Assembly: GCF_002099425.1 (NCBI RefSeq)
Contig: NW_018344185.1
Location: 1,468,001 to 1,532,000 of the forward strand
DNA: 64,000 bases
Direction: 5' to 3'
From: Phascolarctos cinereus
Taxonomy: Eukaryota > Chordata > Mammalia > Diprotodontia > Phascolarctidae
Shown here: positions 46,817 to 58,196 of the stretch, in pieces
How the letters are laid out: each line of letters opens with the position of its first letter
How positions within the stretch are numbered: the first letter of the stretch is position 1
The notes under the pieces: model-generated
Told to the model about the DNA's origin: nothing
What the model saw: the letters and a program-made list of their open reading frames with translations, nothing else
Database searches by the model: none
Made by a program: the position numbers and the translations under genes

Positions 46817-47443
46817 AAATGTGTTGATCTTTGACCTTGAAGGTGGCACTTTGAAGGTTCCATTCTTACCATTAAAAATGACATCTTTGAAGTCAAGTCC
46901 AACAGTGGAAGATACCCACTTGGGTGGAGAAGACTTTGACAATCACATGGTCAACCATTTCATTGCTGAGTTCAAGTGAAAGCACAAGATGGATATCAGT
47001 GAGAACAAGATGATTGTCAGCCATTTGTGTACTACTTGTGACCATCCAAAGAGCACCCTATCTTCCAAAACCCAGGTCAGTTTTGAGATTGACAAGTGAA
47101 GATATTGACTTGTATCATCCATCACCATTTTGAAGAACTGAATGCTGACCTTTTATGTGGTACACTGGACTCTGTGGGAAAAGCCCCAAGAGATACTAAG
47201 CTAGAAAAATCATAGATTCATGACATCACCTTGATGAGTGGTTCCATATAGATACCTCAAGTCCAGAAATTCTTGTAAGACTTCTTCAAAAGCAAGGAGG
47301 TAACAAAAGAATCAATCCAAATGAGACTTATGCCTAAGGTACAGCTGTCCAGAGTGCCATCTTCCCTGGAGATAAATATGAGAATATATAGGACTTGCTG
47401 CCATTGGATGTCACTCCTCTTTCCCTTGGTATTGAAACTGCTG
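46817..47443 (+). pseudogene. HSPA8P: HSPA8 retropseudogene A, segment 2 of 3
   Basis: Copy A resumes after copy B: '[20 protein letters not shown]', then '[20 protein letters not shown]' and, after a stop, the region of '[12 protein letters not shown]' and onward to '[10 protein letters not shown]'. Many stops and small indels. It ends in the codon for the alanine of the ETAG motif, where an L1 interrupts. Confidence 0.9.
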
Positions 47444-50400
47444 GGAGGCAGAGCCAAAATGACTGAGTAGAGGCAGGGATTCCCATGAACTCTCCCCAAA
47501 CCCTGTCTAGATACCTTTAAATAATTACTCTAAACAAATCCCCAAATGGCAGAACCCACAAAAAGACAAAGTGAAGCAATATTCCAGCCCAAGACAGCTT
47601 AGAAGGTTGGCAGGAAAGGCCTGTTGCACAGAGTGACAGAGGAACACAGTCTAGGGCACACTGAGCAAGCACACACTGGGCCTCAGGAAATTAGGAGTAG
47701 GCCTGGGGCAACTGAATTGGTAGCAGCAGTGGTAGTTTCCAGACTTCTCAGCCCATAGATACCAAAGACAAGTTAGAAGGTTAGCAGGAAAGGTCTTGTC
47801 ACACCTGAGTGAGAGGAGAACACAGTCCAGCACAGGCTGTGCCAACACAGCCCTGACTCCAGCAAACCAGAAGAAGGCCTTGGGAGCCACTTAATGAGCA
47901 GCAGCAGTGGCTGCTTCCAGAGCCCTTAGCTCACAGATGACAAGGGGTCAAACAACTGGTCAGAAGGAGATTACAGGGGTCCCTTTGGTAGCACTGAGGC
48001 ATGAGTCTGTTGCCTTGTGCAATCTCAGATCCAGTTTGCAGTCCTGGGTGACAGTCCAAGGGTGAAGAGGAGCACTAGCAAACAATAGCTTTCAGTCACA
48101 GTAGAGTGGAACCCTCCTTACAGTTCCAGGGCAGAAAAGAGTGCCTGTGGTCACTCACGGATCAGAGTACAACAGGCCAGGAGAGTAGTAAATACCTCTC
48201 CTTAGATCATTCCACCATGGAAGAACTGAAAACTTACAGGTCTCTAGAAGTATCTCAGAGAATAATCTTCACAAAACACCCGAAGCTTGGGATAGTGCAT
48301 CCTCCACTCTGGAGGCAGAGCTCTACTTTATTAAAGAGTTGAAAGTTGAGTAATAGGCTGGGGAAATGAGCAAACAACAGACCGTAGAAAGTTACTATGG
48401 TGACCAGGAAGATCAAAATACAGACTCAAAAAAAGATAACAAAGTCAAAGCTCCTATATCCAAAGCCTCCAAGAAAAATATGAATTGGTCTCAGGTCATG
48501 AATGAGCTCAAAATGGATTTTGAAAATCAAGTAAGAGAGGTAGAGGAAAAGTTGGGAAAAGAAATGAGAGTAATGCAAGAAAATCTTGAGAAAAGAGTGA
48601 ACAGTTTGATAAAGGAGATACACAAAAATACATAAAAAATGACATATTAAAAAACCAGACTAGGCCAAATGGTTAAAAAAGAAAAAAAAAAATAAGGTAC
48701 AAAAAGCCAATGAGGAGAAGAATGCCTTAAAAAGCAGAATTGGCCAAATGGAAAAAGGGGTACAAAATTCACTGAAGAAAAAACTCTGTAAAAGGTAGAA
48801 TTGGCCAAATGCAAAGGGAAATACAAAAGCTCACTGAAAAAAAATCATTCCTTAAAAATTAGAATTAAGTAAATAGAAGTCAATGAATTTATGAGGAATG
48901 AAGTAGAAAATTAAACAAAGCTGAAAGAATGAAAAAAAATAGAAGACAATGTGAAATATCTCATTGGAAAAACAACCGACTTGAAAAATAGATCCAGGGA
49001 GATAATTTTAAAATTATCGGACCACCTGAAAGCCATGATAAAAAAAAAAAAAAGAGCCTAGACATTATCTTTCAAGAAATTATCGTGGAAAACTGCTTTG
49101 ATATTCTAGAACCAGAGAGTAAAATAGAAAATGAAAGAATCCACTCTTCACCTCCTGAAAAAGATCTCCAAATGAAAACTCCCAGGAATATTATAGCCAA
49201 ATTCCCAAGCTTCCAGGTCAAGGAGAAAATATTGCAGGTAGCCAAAAAAAAAAAAATTCAAGTGTCATGGAGCCTCACTCAGGATACCATGAGATTTAGC
49301 AGCTTCTATGCTAAAGGATTGGAGGGCTTGGAGTATGATATTTCAAGGGAAAAATGTATATTCAATGAAATAAAGGACTTTCAAGCATTCTTGATGAAAA
49401 ACCCAGAGCTGAATAGAAAATTTGCCTCTCAAACACAAGACTCAAGAGAAGCATGAAAAGGTTTACAGGAAGGGGAATTGTAAAAGACTTAACAAGGTTA
49501 AACTGTTTAAAATCCTACATGGGAAGATGATGCTTACAACTCATAAAAACTTTCTCCTTATGTGGACAGTTCGGAGTATATATAGACAGAGGGCACAGGC
49601 ATGAGTTAAATGTGAAAGGATGATATCTAAAAAATAAAATTAAGGCATGAGAGAGTAATATAATGGGAGAAAGGGGAAGGGAGATGTAGAATGGGGTAAA
49701 TTATCTTACATAAAAAAGGCAAGAAAAATCTTTTACAGTGGAGAAGAAGGGGGGGAGGTGAGTGAGTCTTACTCTTATCAGAATTGGCTAAAAGAGGGAA
49801 TAACATACATACTTTATTGGGTATAGAAATCTGTCTTAGCTTACAGGAAATAAGGAGAAGAAGAGGATAAGAGAGATAGTGTGATAGAAGTGAAGTCAGA
49901 TTGGGGAAGGGGGTGGTCAGAAGCAAAACACTTTTGAGGAGGGACAGGATAAAAGCAGAGAGAGAATAGAATAAATGGGGGGCAGGAAATAAGATAGAAG
50001 GAAATTAGTTAGCAATATGAACTATGAAAAAAAATTTGAAGCAAGTTTCTCTGATAAAGGCCTCATTTCTCAAACATGTAGAGAACTGAGTCAAATTTAT
50101 ACAAATAAGGGCCATTCCCCAACTGATAAATGATCAAAAGATATGATCAATTTTCAGATAAAGTAATTAAAGCTATCTATGGCCGTATGAAAAAATGCTC
50201 TAATTCACTAATGATTAGAGAAATGCAAATTAAGACAATTCTGTGGTACTACCTCATACCTATTAGATTGACTAATAGACAGAAAAAGTAAAGGACAAAT
50301 GGTGAAGGGGATGTGGGAAAAATAAGACATTAATGCACCATTGGTGGAGTTGTGAATTAATTCAACCATTCTGTAGAGCAATTAGGAGCTCTGTCCAAAG

Positions 50401-51352
50401 TGCTATAAAAGCATGCCTACCCTTTGACCTAGCAAAACCACTACTAGGTCTGTATCCCAAAAGAGATTATGAAAAAACCCCAAAAGGACCTATATGTACA
50501 AAGATATTTATAACAGCTCTTTTCTGGGGGCAAGGAATTGAAAATTGAGAAGATGCCTGTCAATTTGGGGATGACAGAACAAATTGTGGTATATAATTGT
50601 GATGGAATAATGTTGCCCTATAAAAAATGATGAGCAGGATATTCTCAGAAAATAACTTTGAAAGACTTACATGAGATGATTCAAAGCAAAATATAATGGG
50701 TCCAAAGTAACAGCAATGTTGTAAAATGATCAGCTGTGAATGAATTAGCTATTTTCAGCAATACAATGGTCCAAAACAACTTTGAAGGACTTATCACGCA
50801 AAATCCTATCCACCCCCAGAGAAAGAAAGGATGATGTTTACTACAGATTAAAGCATACCTTTTTTTTTAAACTTTCTTTAGTTTTCTTGAAGGTTTTTTT
50901 GGTCTACGTTTTCTTTCACAACATGACTCATGGAAATATTTTTCATGAATACACATGTATAACTTATATGAAATTGCTTGCCTTCTCAGTGAAGAGTGTG
51001 GGGAGAGAGGAAAGAAGGGAATTAGGCACTTAATGTTTTAAGAAGGAATGTTAAGAATGTTTTTCAAAATTAGTCTCTGGCAGGCTAGAACTATATAAAA
51101 TCCTTTTCAATGTGTAATTGAGAATGTCCTTTGTGTTTTAGTAAGGCCGGTTTATGTCATGGGTTATATATGGGTGAACCGTCTCTGTTATTGTCACTGT
51201 TTGTTAATGTCCTTTAAATCAATATACAATAATCAAGATGGTAATAAATATAGGGAGAGAGATAAAAATATTTTTGCATGTAACTGGGGAAAAATAAAAT
51301 ACTCAATTATAAAGAAAATAACTCATTTGTGCTTTGATTGAAGAAAGAAAAA
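47444..51352 (+). mobile_element. L1 LINE inserted in HSPA8 retropseudogene A; most of ORF2 missing
   Basis: 5' leader from 47444 ('ggaggcagagccaaaatgac') to 48365. ORF1 starts at 48366 ('MSKQQTVESYYGDQEDQ') with a lysine/glutamate-rich coiled coil ('DFENQVREVEEKLGKEMR'). After frameshifts its C-terminal RNA-binding part follows at 49085-49456 ('NPELNRKFASQTQDSREA'). The purine-rich ORF1-ORF2 spacer runs from 49457 to 50035. Only the end of ORF2 remains from 50036, where 'gataaaggcctcatttctca' marks the C terminus, so about 3 kb with endonuclease and polymerase is gone. The 3' end runs to about 51345. The flanking 'aaactgctg' (47435-47443) and 'aaacctgctg' (51353-51362) are HSPA8 sequence and fit a duplicated target. 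It cannot move by itself. Confidence 0.9.
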
Positions 51353-51909
51353 AAACCTGCTGGTGGAGTTATGACAATTCTGATTAATACCCCCATCCCT
51401 ACCAGACAGACACAGACCTTTACCATTTACTCAGATAGGCAACTTGATTTGCTTAGTCAGGTTCATCAAGGTAAAAGACCGATGAGAAAGTATAACAACC
51501 TTCTTGGAAAGTTTGAGCTCATAGGAATCCCCCAAGCCCTTGGGGTTGTCCCTTAGATTGAAGTCACATTTGACATTGATTCTGACATTGACACAATATC
51601 TCTGCTGTGTATAAGAGACAGGCAAGGAGAATAAGATCACCAATACCAATGACAAAGGGAATCTGAATAAAGAAGACATTCAATCTCAGAAGGATGAGGA
51701 ATATAAGACTAAAGATGAGAAGCAGAGAGGCAAGGTGTCTTCCAAGAACTCTTTTGACTCTAATACTTTCAACATTAAAACTACCATAGAGGATAAGAAA
51801 TTCAAAGGTGAAATTTGTGAATGAAGACAATTTTTGATAAATGTAATGAAATAACCAACTGGCTAGATAAGAACCAGGTTTCTGAGAAGTAAGAATTTGG
51901 GCATCAGCA

Positions 51910-51947
<38 letters not shown>

Positions 51948-52350
51948 TAATAATGATAATCAGAGAAGGTCTGCAGCCTCATCATTACTAAGCTATACCA
52001 GGGTGCAGGGGGCATGCCATCTGGTGGGTTCTCAGGGAGTGGAGCAGAGGTTTTTCTTCTGTACCCACCACTAAACAGGTTGACTAAACATGCCAGAAGA
52101 AAGAACATTCCACACAGCTTTCCAAAAATTGAAGGACTCAAATTCGTAGCCAAGGCCATTTAAAAGTAACATATAAGCTAGTGTGTAAATCTGGGCATTC
52201 TGAATACTGAAAATATGCAGAGGGAGAGAAATGAACAACACTTCACTTTATCAATACCTTAAACAAGTGGAAATGCAATTCTTGTCCCAGAAGACAAAAT
52301 CTTTTTAAAATTAGCACCATAAAAATAAAATTAAAAAGTTGAGGTGAGAT
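51353..52350 (+). pseudogene. HSPA8P: HSPA8 retropseudogene A, segment 3 of 3
   Basis: Resumes at the ETAG motif: '[20 protein letters not shown]', '[16 protein letters not shown]', then, in shifted frames, the linker to the C-terminal lid. An (AAT)n microsatellite at 51909-51958 replaces the bases for 'KELE' after 'EEFEHQQ'. The glycine/methionine-rich tail region follows ('gtgcagggggcatgccatct'). The 3' untranslated part matches copy B and ends at 'aaaattagcaccataaaaat' with an A-rich tail. 'taggggtggtggt' at 52351-52363 is a possible right duplication of 'taggaatggtggg' at 43924-43936 (10 of 13). Confidence 0.9.
51907..51962. repeat. (AAT)n microsatellite inside pseudogene A
   Basis: About 17 trinucleotide units, pure for the first 12 or so, then with gataat variants. 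The minus-strand 98-codon frame full of tyrosines is its by-product. Confidence 0.92.
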
Positions 52351-52363
52351 GTTAGGGGTGGTG

Positions 52364-52684
52364 GTAATAAACTGTGCATGAAGATGCCTGACAGCCACGT
52401 GTTGACTTAGAAACTACATATTAACATTATACATATTCTATCGCATTTTTATTGTTAAATATTTCCCAATTGTATTCTAATTTGTTTTTGGTCCCCAGGC
52501 CACATATATGGCACATCTATTATAGGGAGAAGAAAAAAAAAGATAATTCTAGGATCCAGTTAGATCTATTATGTTTTTCTAATATAGCAGAAGAAGGTCC
52601 CTTTGGTTCCTGTCCTTTGAACAGATTGTCAGCATTTTAGAGGTACCATTAGAGATTTCTGATAGGGGTTACATAAAACCATTA
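52364..52684. other. Unassigned sequence
   Basis: No feature recognised. Confidence 0.4.
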
Positions 52685-52765
52685 TTTGTTGAACTATGAT
52701 GATGGGCAAGTCACTTAATATCTTTAAGCCTCAGATTCTATCATCTTCCTTTTTGAGTTCCTATT
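52685..52765 (+). mobile_element. MIR-like fragment
   Basis: 'gatgggcaagtcacttaata' followed by 'tctttaagcctcagattcta'. Confidence 0.55.
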
Positions 52766-52794
52766 TCACTTGAGATTTTGGTCCTCTTCTTTTA

Positions 52795-53370
52795 TCATAC
52801 TTTTTATAATTTGTTTATTTATTTTTAGTTTTCAACATTCACTTCCATAAGATTTTCAGTTTTAAATTTTCTCTCCCTCCTACTTCTCCCTGCCCAAAGA
52901 CAGTATACAATTTGATATAGGCTCTACATATACATTCATGTTAGGCATATTTTCCCATTAGTCATGATGTAAAGAACAATTAGAACTAATGGGAGGAACC
53001 ACGAGAATGAAGCAGTAAAACAAAACAACAAAGGAAAAGGAGAGCAAATAGTATGCTTCCATTTGCATTTAGACTCCATAGTTCTTTCTCTGGGTATGGA
53101 TAGCAATTTCCATCGTGAGTCTTTTAGGGTTGTCTTAGATTCTTGCACTGCTGAGAAGAGCCAAGTCTATCAAAGTCAGTCATCCCATAATGGGGCTGTT
53201 ACTGTATACAATGTTCTCCTGGTTCTGCTCACTTCACTCAGCATTAGTACTGTACTTCTTTATACAGTATATTCCATACATCTACTCTCCTCTTTTCTTT
53301 GTTTAATCTTTATTTTCCAGTCCTTCAAAATAATGGAATTATAGTCCAATTTCCTATTGCAGCTGCTAAT
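52795..53370 (-). mobile_element. L1 LINE 3' end, antisense
   Basis: 'agttttcaacattcacttcc' then 'ataagattttcagttttaaa' at the left, 'actccatagttctttctctg' and 'tgttctcctggttctgctca' further in, are the reverse of the L1 3' end, an older subfamily than the L1 at 19.7-22.6 kb. Confidence 0.82.
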
Positions 53371-53375
53371 CTTTT

Positions 53376-53640
53376 CCTGGGGCAGCTAGGCAGTGCAATG
53401 GATAGTGTGCCAGGCCTGGAATCAGGAAGACTCATCTTCCTGAGTTCAAATCTGGCCTCATAGACTTACTAGCTAAGTGACTCGGGGTAAGTCACTTGAC
53501 CTTGGTTGCCTCAGTTCCCTCATCTGTAAAATGAGATGAAGTAGGAAATGTCCAACTACTCCAGCGTCTTTGCCAAGAAAACTCCAAATGGGGTTACAAA
53601 GAGTCAGACGTGACTGAAACGACTCAACAACATCAATATC
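53376..53640 (+). mobile_element. RTESINE1-like SINE, complete
   Basis: Head 'ggggcagctaggcagtgcaa', B box 'gagttcaaatctggcctcat', middle 'gcctcagttccctcatctgt', tail 'caactactccagcgtctttg', 'ccaaatggggttacaaagag' and 'cagacgtgactgaaacgac', then (caa)n. Better preserved than the copy at 38.2 kb. Confidence 0.9.
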
Positions 53641-53934
53641 CCCAATGTCGTTTCCTGGTATGGTTAAGACATGTTTCCTACTCTTTAGCAGTCCCAAGAA
53701 ATATTTTTTTTTTAAGATTTTACCATATTAAAGGATAAAAGGCTAAAACAAATACAAATACTCAGAGCACACAACTGTCAAGTTGAAGAATATTAGGCTT
53801 TCATCTTAAGACACCCCAGTTTGGTAAGAAATTACTGATATAAGCTACATTTTTCCCTTCAAGTATGTTATCCATATTCTTATCTACGGAAAAAAAACCA
53901 CTGATATTGTCACCTGACAATTCTATTTATACTT
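53641..53934. other. Unassigned sequence
   Basis: No feature recognised. Confidence 0.4.
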
Positions 53935-54115
53935 TCATAGAATCCTATAATCATAGATCATGGAACTTAGAGATCATTTAATCTAATTATCATTTGACAG
54001 ATACAAATTGAGGCCTAGATAAGTTAAGTGACTTGTCAGAGATCTGATCTTGACTCAGTTGAGTCAGGACTGAAACTCAGTTCTGATGATGCCCTAAGTT
54101 CAGTATACTTTCTTC
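53935..54115 (-). mobile_element. CR1/L3-end and MIR-like fragment, antisense
   Basis: 'catagatcatggaacttaga' and 'gatcatttaatctaattatc' begin like the reversed CR1/L3 end, then 'aattgaggcctagataagtt' continues like antisense MIR, a combination also seen at 63.13 kb. Confidence 0.6.
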
Positions 54116-54317
54116 CTGTACAATATTACCTATAAGCTCCTTCTAGTAACTCTCACAACTTTAAGAATTAATACTTCTGGCTGAAGTGGATTGAAAGAGA
54201 GGCAGAAATAGATGATAGATATAGATCTGAAAAATTTGCAGGTTTATGATATATTACATAAATAATAATAATCCAGTAATAGAAAGTATTATCTGCAAAA
54301 AATTACCATCAGTGAAA
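54116..54317. other. Unassigned sequence
   Basis: No feature recognised. Confidence 0.4.
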
Positions 54318-54324
54318 AGAGGAT

Positions 54325-54402
54325 ATACATATATGTATATATATATATGTGTGTGTGTGTGTGTATGTATATATATACACACACACACACATATATATAT
54401 CC
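54325..54402. repeat. Palindromic (TA)n(TG)n(TA)n(CA)n(TA)n microsatellite
   Basis: A tata block, about nine TG units, a tata block, about eight CA units and a tata block. The TG and CA runs are complementary across the middle, so the tract can fold into a hairpin or cruciform. It explains two short open frames, one on each strand. Confidence 0.92.
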
Positions 54403-54884
54403 ATGGGCTTACATTTATGTCTGATTTTATTTCCTTTTATCTTTGTGAAATCTTTAGTTTCAGAATGGATGCCATGTTTTGAAAGTGCATAAAGAGGACA
54501 AAGCTCATTGAATACAATCTCATTTTCAAATAGTATCAAATGATATTACTAATATGCTATGTGTGTTCCCTTAGTAAATACCCAAGTTTTTTAATACCCT
54601 GGTTATTAGTAATAAACTGAATATCCAGGCAGTCTGGGAAATCAGTGAAATCAACCAAAGTTTATGAAAGTTAATCACAGAAATATCTGAAATGGAGATT
54701 GCTCAGAGAAACAGCAGAAGCAAATGCTTATCTAGAAAATCATAGACAAATGAAGATTCCCAGAGAGCAGTCAAATGTCAGAATAAGTTTTCAAAAGTAG
54801 CTGTGTGCCACACCCATAGTCTGTGGTCTCTAAAAGAAGAGGGGTGAGGTGAGAGGACAGGAGAAGGTACCTTTTTTGGGACCA
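54403..54884. other. Unassigned sequence
   Basis: No feature recognised. Confidence 0.4.
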
Positions 54885-56230
54885 AGCTTATTTGTAATTT
54901 TGAAGTATTCAGTTCTGTCATTTTATTTTGGTTCTTTAAATTATCCTGAACTTGTGCACATTGCTTGTCTAGTTCTGCTTATTTCATGTTGCATCAGTTC
55001 ACACTGAGTCATTCCATGATTCTCTGAAGTCATGACATTCTTTATAATACAGAAAATTGTTTTATTACATCATATGTCACAATTTGTTGATTAATCTTCT
55101 AATTTACACATAATTCAGTGCTTCTACAAAAAAGTCCTGTTATAAATATTTGCTGTACTTGGGGTCTTTTTGTCACTGGTCTTATTGGGATAAATGCCCA
55201 ACAAGGTAGAATCTTTGGGTCAAAGAATATGGATAATTTTGTTACCTCTTACTAGTAATTAGAAATCATTTAGAGTTTTTGCATTATTTCCCAGCAAGAC
55301 AAACAATGAGTTTGTGTCCTTGTATTTTTCCCAACCCTCTAACAGTGACTTCTCATATCATTTGTTCTCATTTCCAGTTTACTCAGTGTGCGATAAAACC
55401 TTTAAATTGTTTTAATACATATTTATCATTTGTGATTTAGAGCATATGGTTGTTAATAGTTTTTAATTGTTTTTAGAATTGTTCTTTCTTATTCTTTGAT
55501 AGCTTTTAGTCATAACTTTATGTAAATTGTCAATATAATGTATCCCCAAAGTCCTAGTACACTTTTTTAAAAAGAACATTCCATATTGCTTAGGTATCAG
55601 ACCTTTATCAGAGATATGTGAGACAAACACTTTTTCACAGTCTACTGCTTCCATACTTATCATAGTTGTATTAATTCTATTTGTGCAAAAGATTTCTAAT
55701 TGCATGTAATTGAAGTCGCTTATTTTACCCTTTGCAAACACACATATTCCTTATTTGGTTAAGAATTTCTCCCTCACCGTACCAATGGAAAGTATGTTTT
55801 CTGCTTCTCTTCTCTTTTTCAATGTTGTGATCTTTAATAGTCAGATCACATCCATTTTGAATTAGTTTGTGATGTACAGTGTAAAAAAGTAATCTAAAAC
55901 CTAATTTCTGCCAGAATGCTTTCTAGTTTTCCCAGCAATACTTGTCTAATAGGGAGCTCTTTCTTAAGTAGTTTATTTATTCATTTTTTGAGGATTATCA
56001 AACACTGGGTTTTTGAGTTCAATTATTTTTATTCTTTGTTGTCTATATTGCTTCATTGATTTTCTTTTCTATTTATACCCAGTATCAAGTTTTTTTTAAT
56101 AAATATTATTCTGTATTATAGATTGAGGTATGGAATTGATTCTTCCCTTTCATTCCTACCCCCCTACTTTGTTCATTATTTCTCTTGATATTCTAATTCT
56201 AGAATTCTTCTAAGGTGGCCTGCATATGTG
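54885..56230 (-). mobile_element. Old L1 LINE, ORF2 C-terminal part and 3' region, antisense
   Basis: The minus-strand frame at 55741-55463 reads 'KGKISDFNYMQLEIFCTNRI' and 'SHISDKGLI', the same ORF2 C-terminal domain as at 21.5 kb but more diverged. Around it, antisense phrases such as 'ttctagttttcccagcaata' (55920) match those at 24.55 kb. Frames are broken. Confidence 0.82.
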
Positions 56231-56711
56231 CCCACTATCCCCCAGCCAGCTGCCTCTGAGACTAATTACCTCATCCTACCCTATTTCCAGCTCAGTATTA
56301 TATCTCTGCCATGTACCTGTCAATGTCAACTGATATGATATGGCCAAAGCAATGGCCAGTACTAGGATCTGACTTCTTCCACATCTGGAAAAGTCCTAGG
56401 AAGGACTGAATTACAGGCCTAAGCAATCATATGGTGAGCCTAATAGGTTAAGAAAAAGAATGCATAAGCATAAACAGCACCAAGAATATCAAGAATGCAG
56501 GAAAGCTGTTGACATTTCCTTCATAATCACTGATTCTCCAACACAGATAAGGGAGAATTACCTTGTAGCACCACTACTTACTATTCCCAGGCCCATCAGT
56601 CAGCATCTCTCCTCCTGGGTTGATTCAATAGTTTTCCATTACAATCATAAACCACAACTTGTCCAGCCACTTCTCAAGTGAGGATCAATCCTTTAATCTC
56701 CAATTTTCCAT
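56231..56711. other. Unassigned sequence
   Basis: No gene recognised; a 73-codon open frame at 56460-56681 has no similarity that I can see. Confidence 0.4.
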
Positions 56712-56905
56712 CATAGGGGGCCATCTCCAGTTGTCATGATTTATACCTAGCCACTGGACCCAGATGGCTACAGAGGATAAAGTAAGACTGGTGATTTTGC
56801 ACAGCTCTCCCTCACTGAAACCCAATTCACTTGCAAGTCATGGCATCACCTTCCTTATGCTATGGTCTTCTTCAAGAGTGAAGGACAAAACAACAACAAC
56901 AGCCT
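56712..56905 (+). mobile_element. Composite marsupial repeat, partial unit
   Basis: 'ggggccatctccagttgtca', 'agccactggacccagatggc', 'gcaagtcatggcatcacctt' and 'agagtgaaggacaaaacaac' match the first part of the units at 34.6-36.2 kb. Confidence 0.75.
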
Positions 56906-57317
56906 GGGGTGCCTAGTGGAGTTTGGGAGGAGGGGAATAGAAAAATTTTACCCCATGAAATGTCTTTGAAAGACTGGCCCCTTCTGTTGTGGATGCTTAG
57001 ATATAGTCATCTCACCCTGGTTGCTGTAAAGAAAGCTCTTTCCCAATAATCCATCCTCCATTTCTCTAAGCCTTACCCGGAAAGGAGTTTCAAAGTGATC
57101 AAAATGTGTTATACAGACAGCAATGCAGAGAAGCCAATCAGCTTTACATTATGCTAAGCAGTGAGTTAGAGTGGTTCTATCTTGTCATTGCCACATGTCA
57201 CTTTTCACATGCCAGTCCAATGTTTCTGCCACTGGGTTGCCCCTAATGCTTGGAGTCAATCCTCTGTCTGATGTTGTTGGGGACTAAGGGGGAGGGGTCC
57301 CAGTGTGTGCATGTGTG

Positions 57318-57355
<38 letters not shown>

Positions 57356-58196
57356 CAACACTAGGGTCATGACCAACACCTAGCCTTCCTGACTGAAGGG
57401 TAGGGTTAGAATAGGGTTCAGAGTTGAGGCATGTATTCTCCCCATACCTTGGAGGGAAACATGGAAAACTGGCCTGGAGGCCAGAGGTCTCAGTCCAGGA
57501 GAGCACAAACTTAATAACAGGTTATTCTTCCTTCTACTGGGATCCCCCTGTGATGAATTCTAAAAGTGACTTACCTTCTCCTCCGTGGATATTCCTTGTC
57601 CTGATCATCTGGGTTACCCAATCTCCCCTGCCTGACCATTTGGATTGTCTTCCACAGAATCTCCCTGGCTCTAAACTCTCAAATTAGGAAGACAAAGGGG
57701 GAGAGTCTGAATGCTTCTTGACTTCCTGCTACCAGCATTAGATCTCAAAGGAGTCCTATCTTTTGTTCCCCAGTAATTTTATTTCCTTTCTCTCCCTCTG
57801 CCTCCATCTCACCCTCTCCCCAGAGAAGACCACAGAAGTTAATACACTTTTCCATTTTCCCATTAGTACAATTTGGATACATTCGTACTTCTCAGTGAAA
57901 CTCTTGTTGTGTGGTAAGACTCCCTTTGGCAATTTTTATCAGTGGTAATGGATATGTTGGGTACGATGATAGAGAAAGGAAGACTATTTTTAAATGTATA
58001 CACACACACACATATAATGTATTGCATGTTATGCTTAAAAAATATTGCCAAGTCTCAGTCTTTGATTATTCCCACCATCTGCTGTCTTTTCTCCCATATG
58101 AACGCTTTTGAATGAAGCTGGAGAAAATAAGGAAACTGCTAACTGGATCCATTACAGATTTGTTACCTAATCTCAATTGGGTCCATATTTCACTCC
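56906..58196. other. Unassigned sequence with a (TG)n run at 57319-57350
   Basis: GC-richer than its surroundings between 57240 and 57700, with short open frames on both strands that resemble nothing known. The (TG)n run of about 16 units is a microsatellite. Confidence 0.4.

Noticed and set aside
48366-49456. 89- and 123-codon frames as a host coiled-coil gene
   Set aside because: They are the two ends of L1 ORF1, between an L1 leader and an L1 spacer.
51907-51962. CRISPR-like array
   Set aside because: It is a simple trinucleotide repeat; there are no spaced direct repeats anywhere in the window.
51863-52159. 98-codon frame with a tyrosine run
   Set aside because: Antisense reading of the (AAT)n microsatellite in the HSPA8 pseudogene.
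54246-54539. Two overlapping 76-78-codon frames
   Set aside because: Both pass through the palindromic microsatellite and have no other support.
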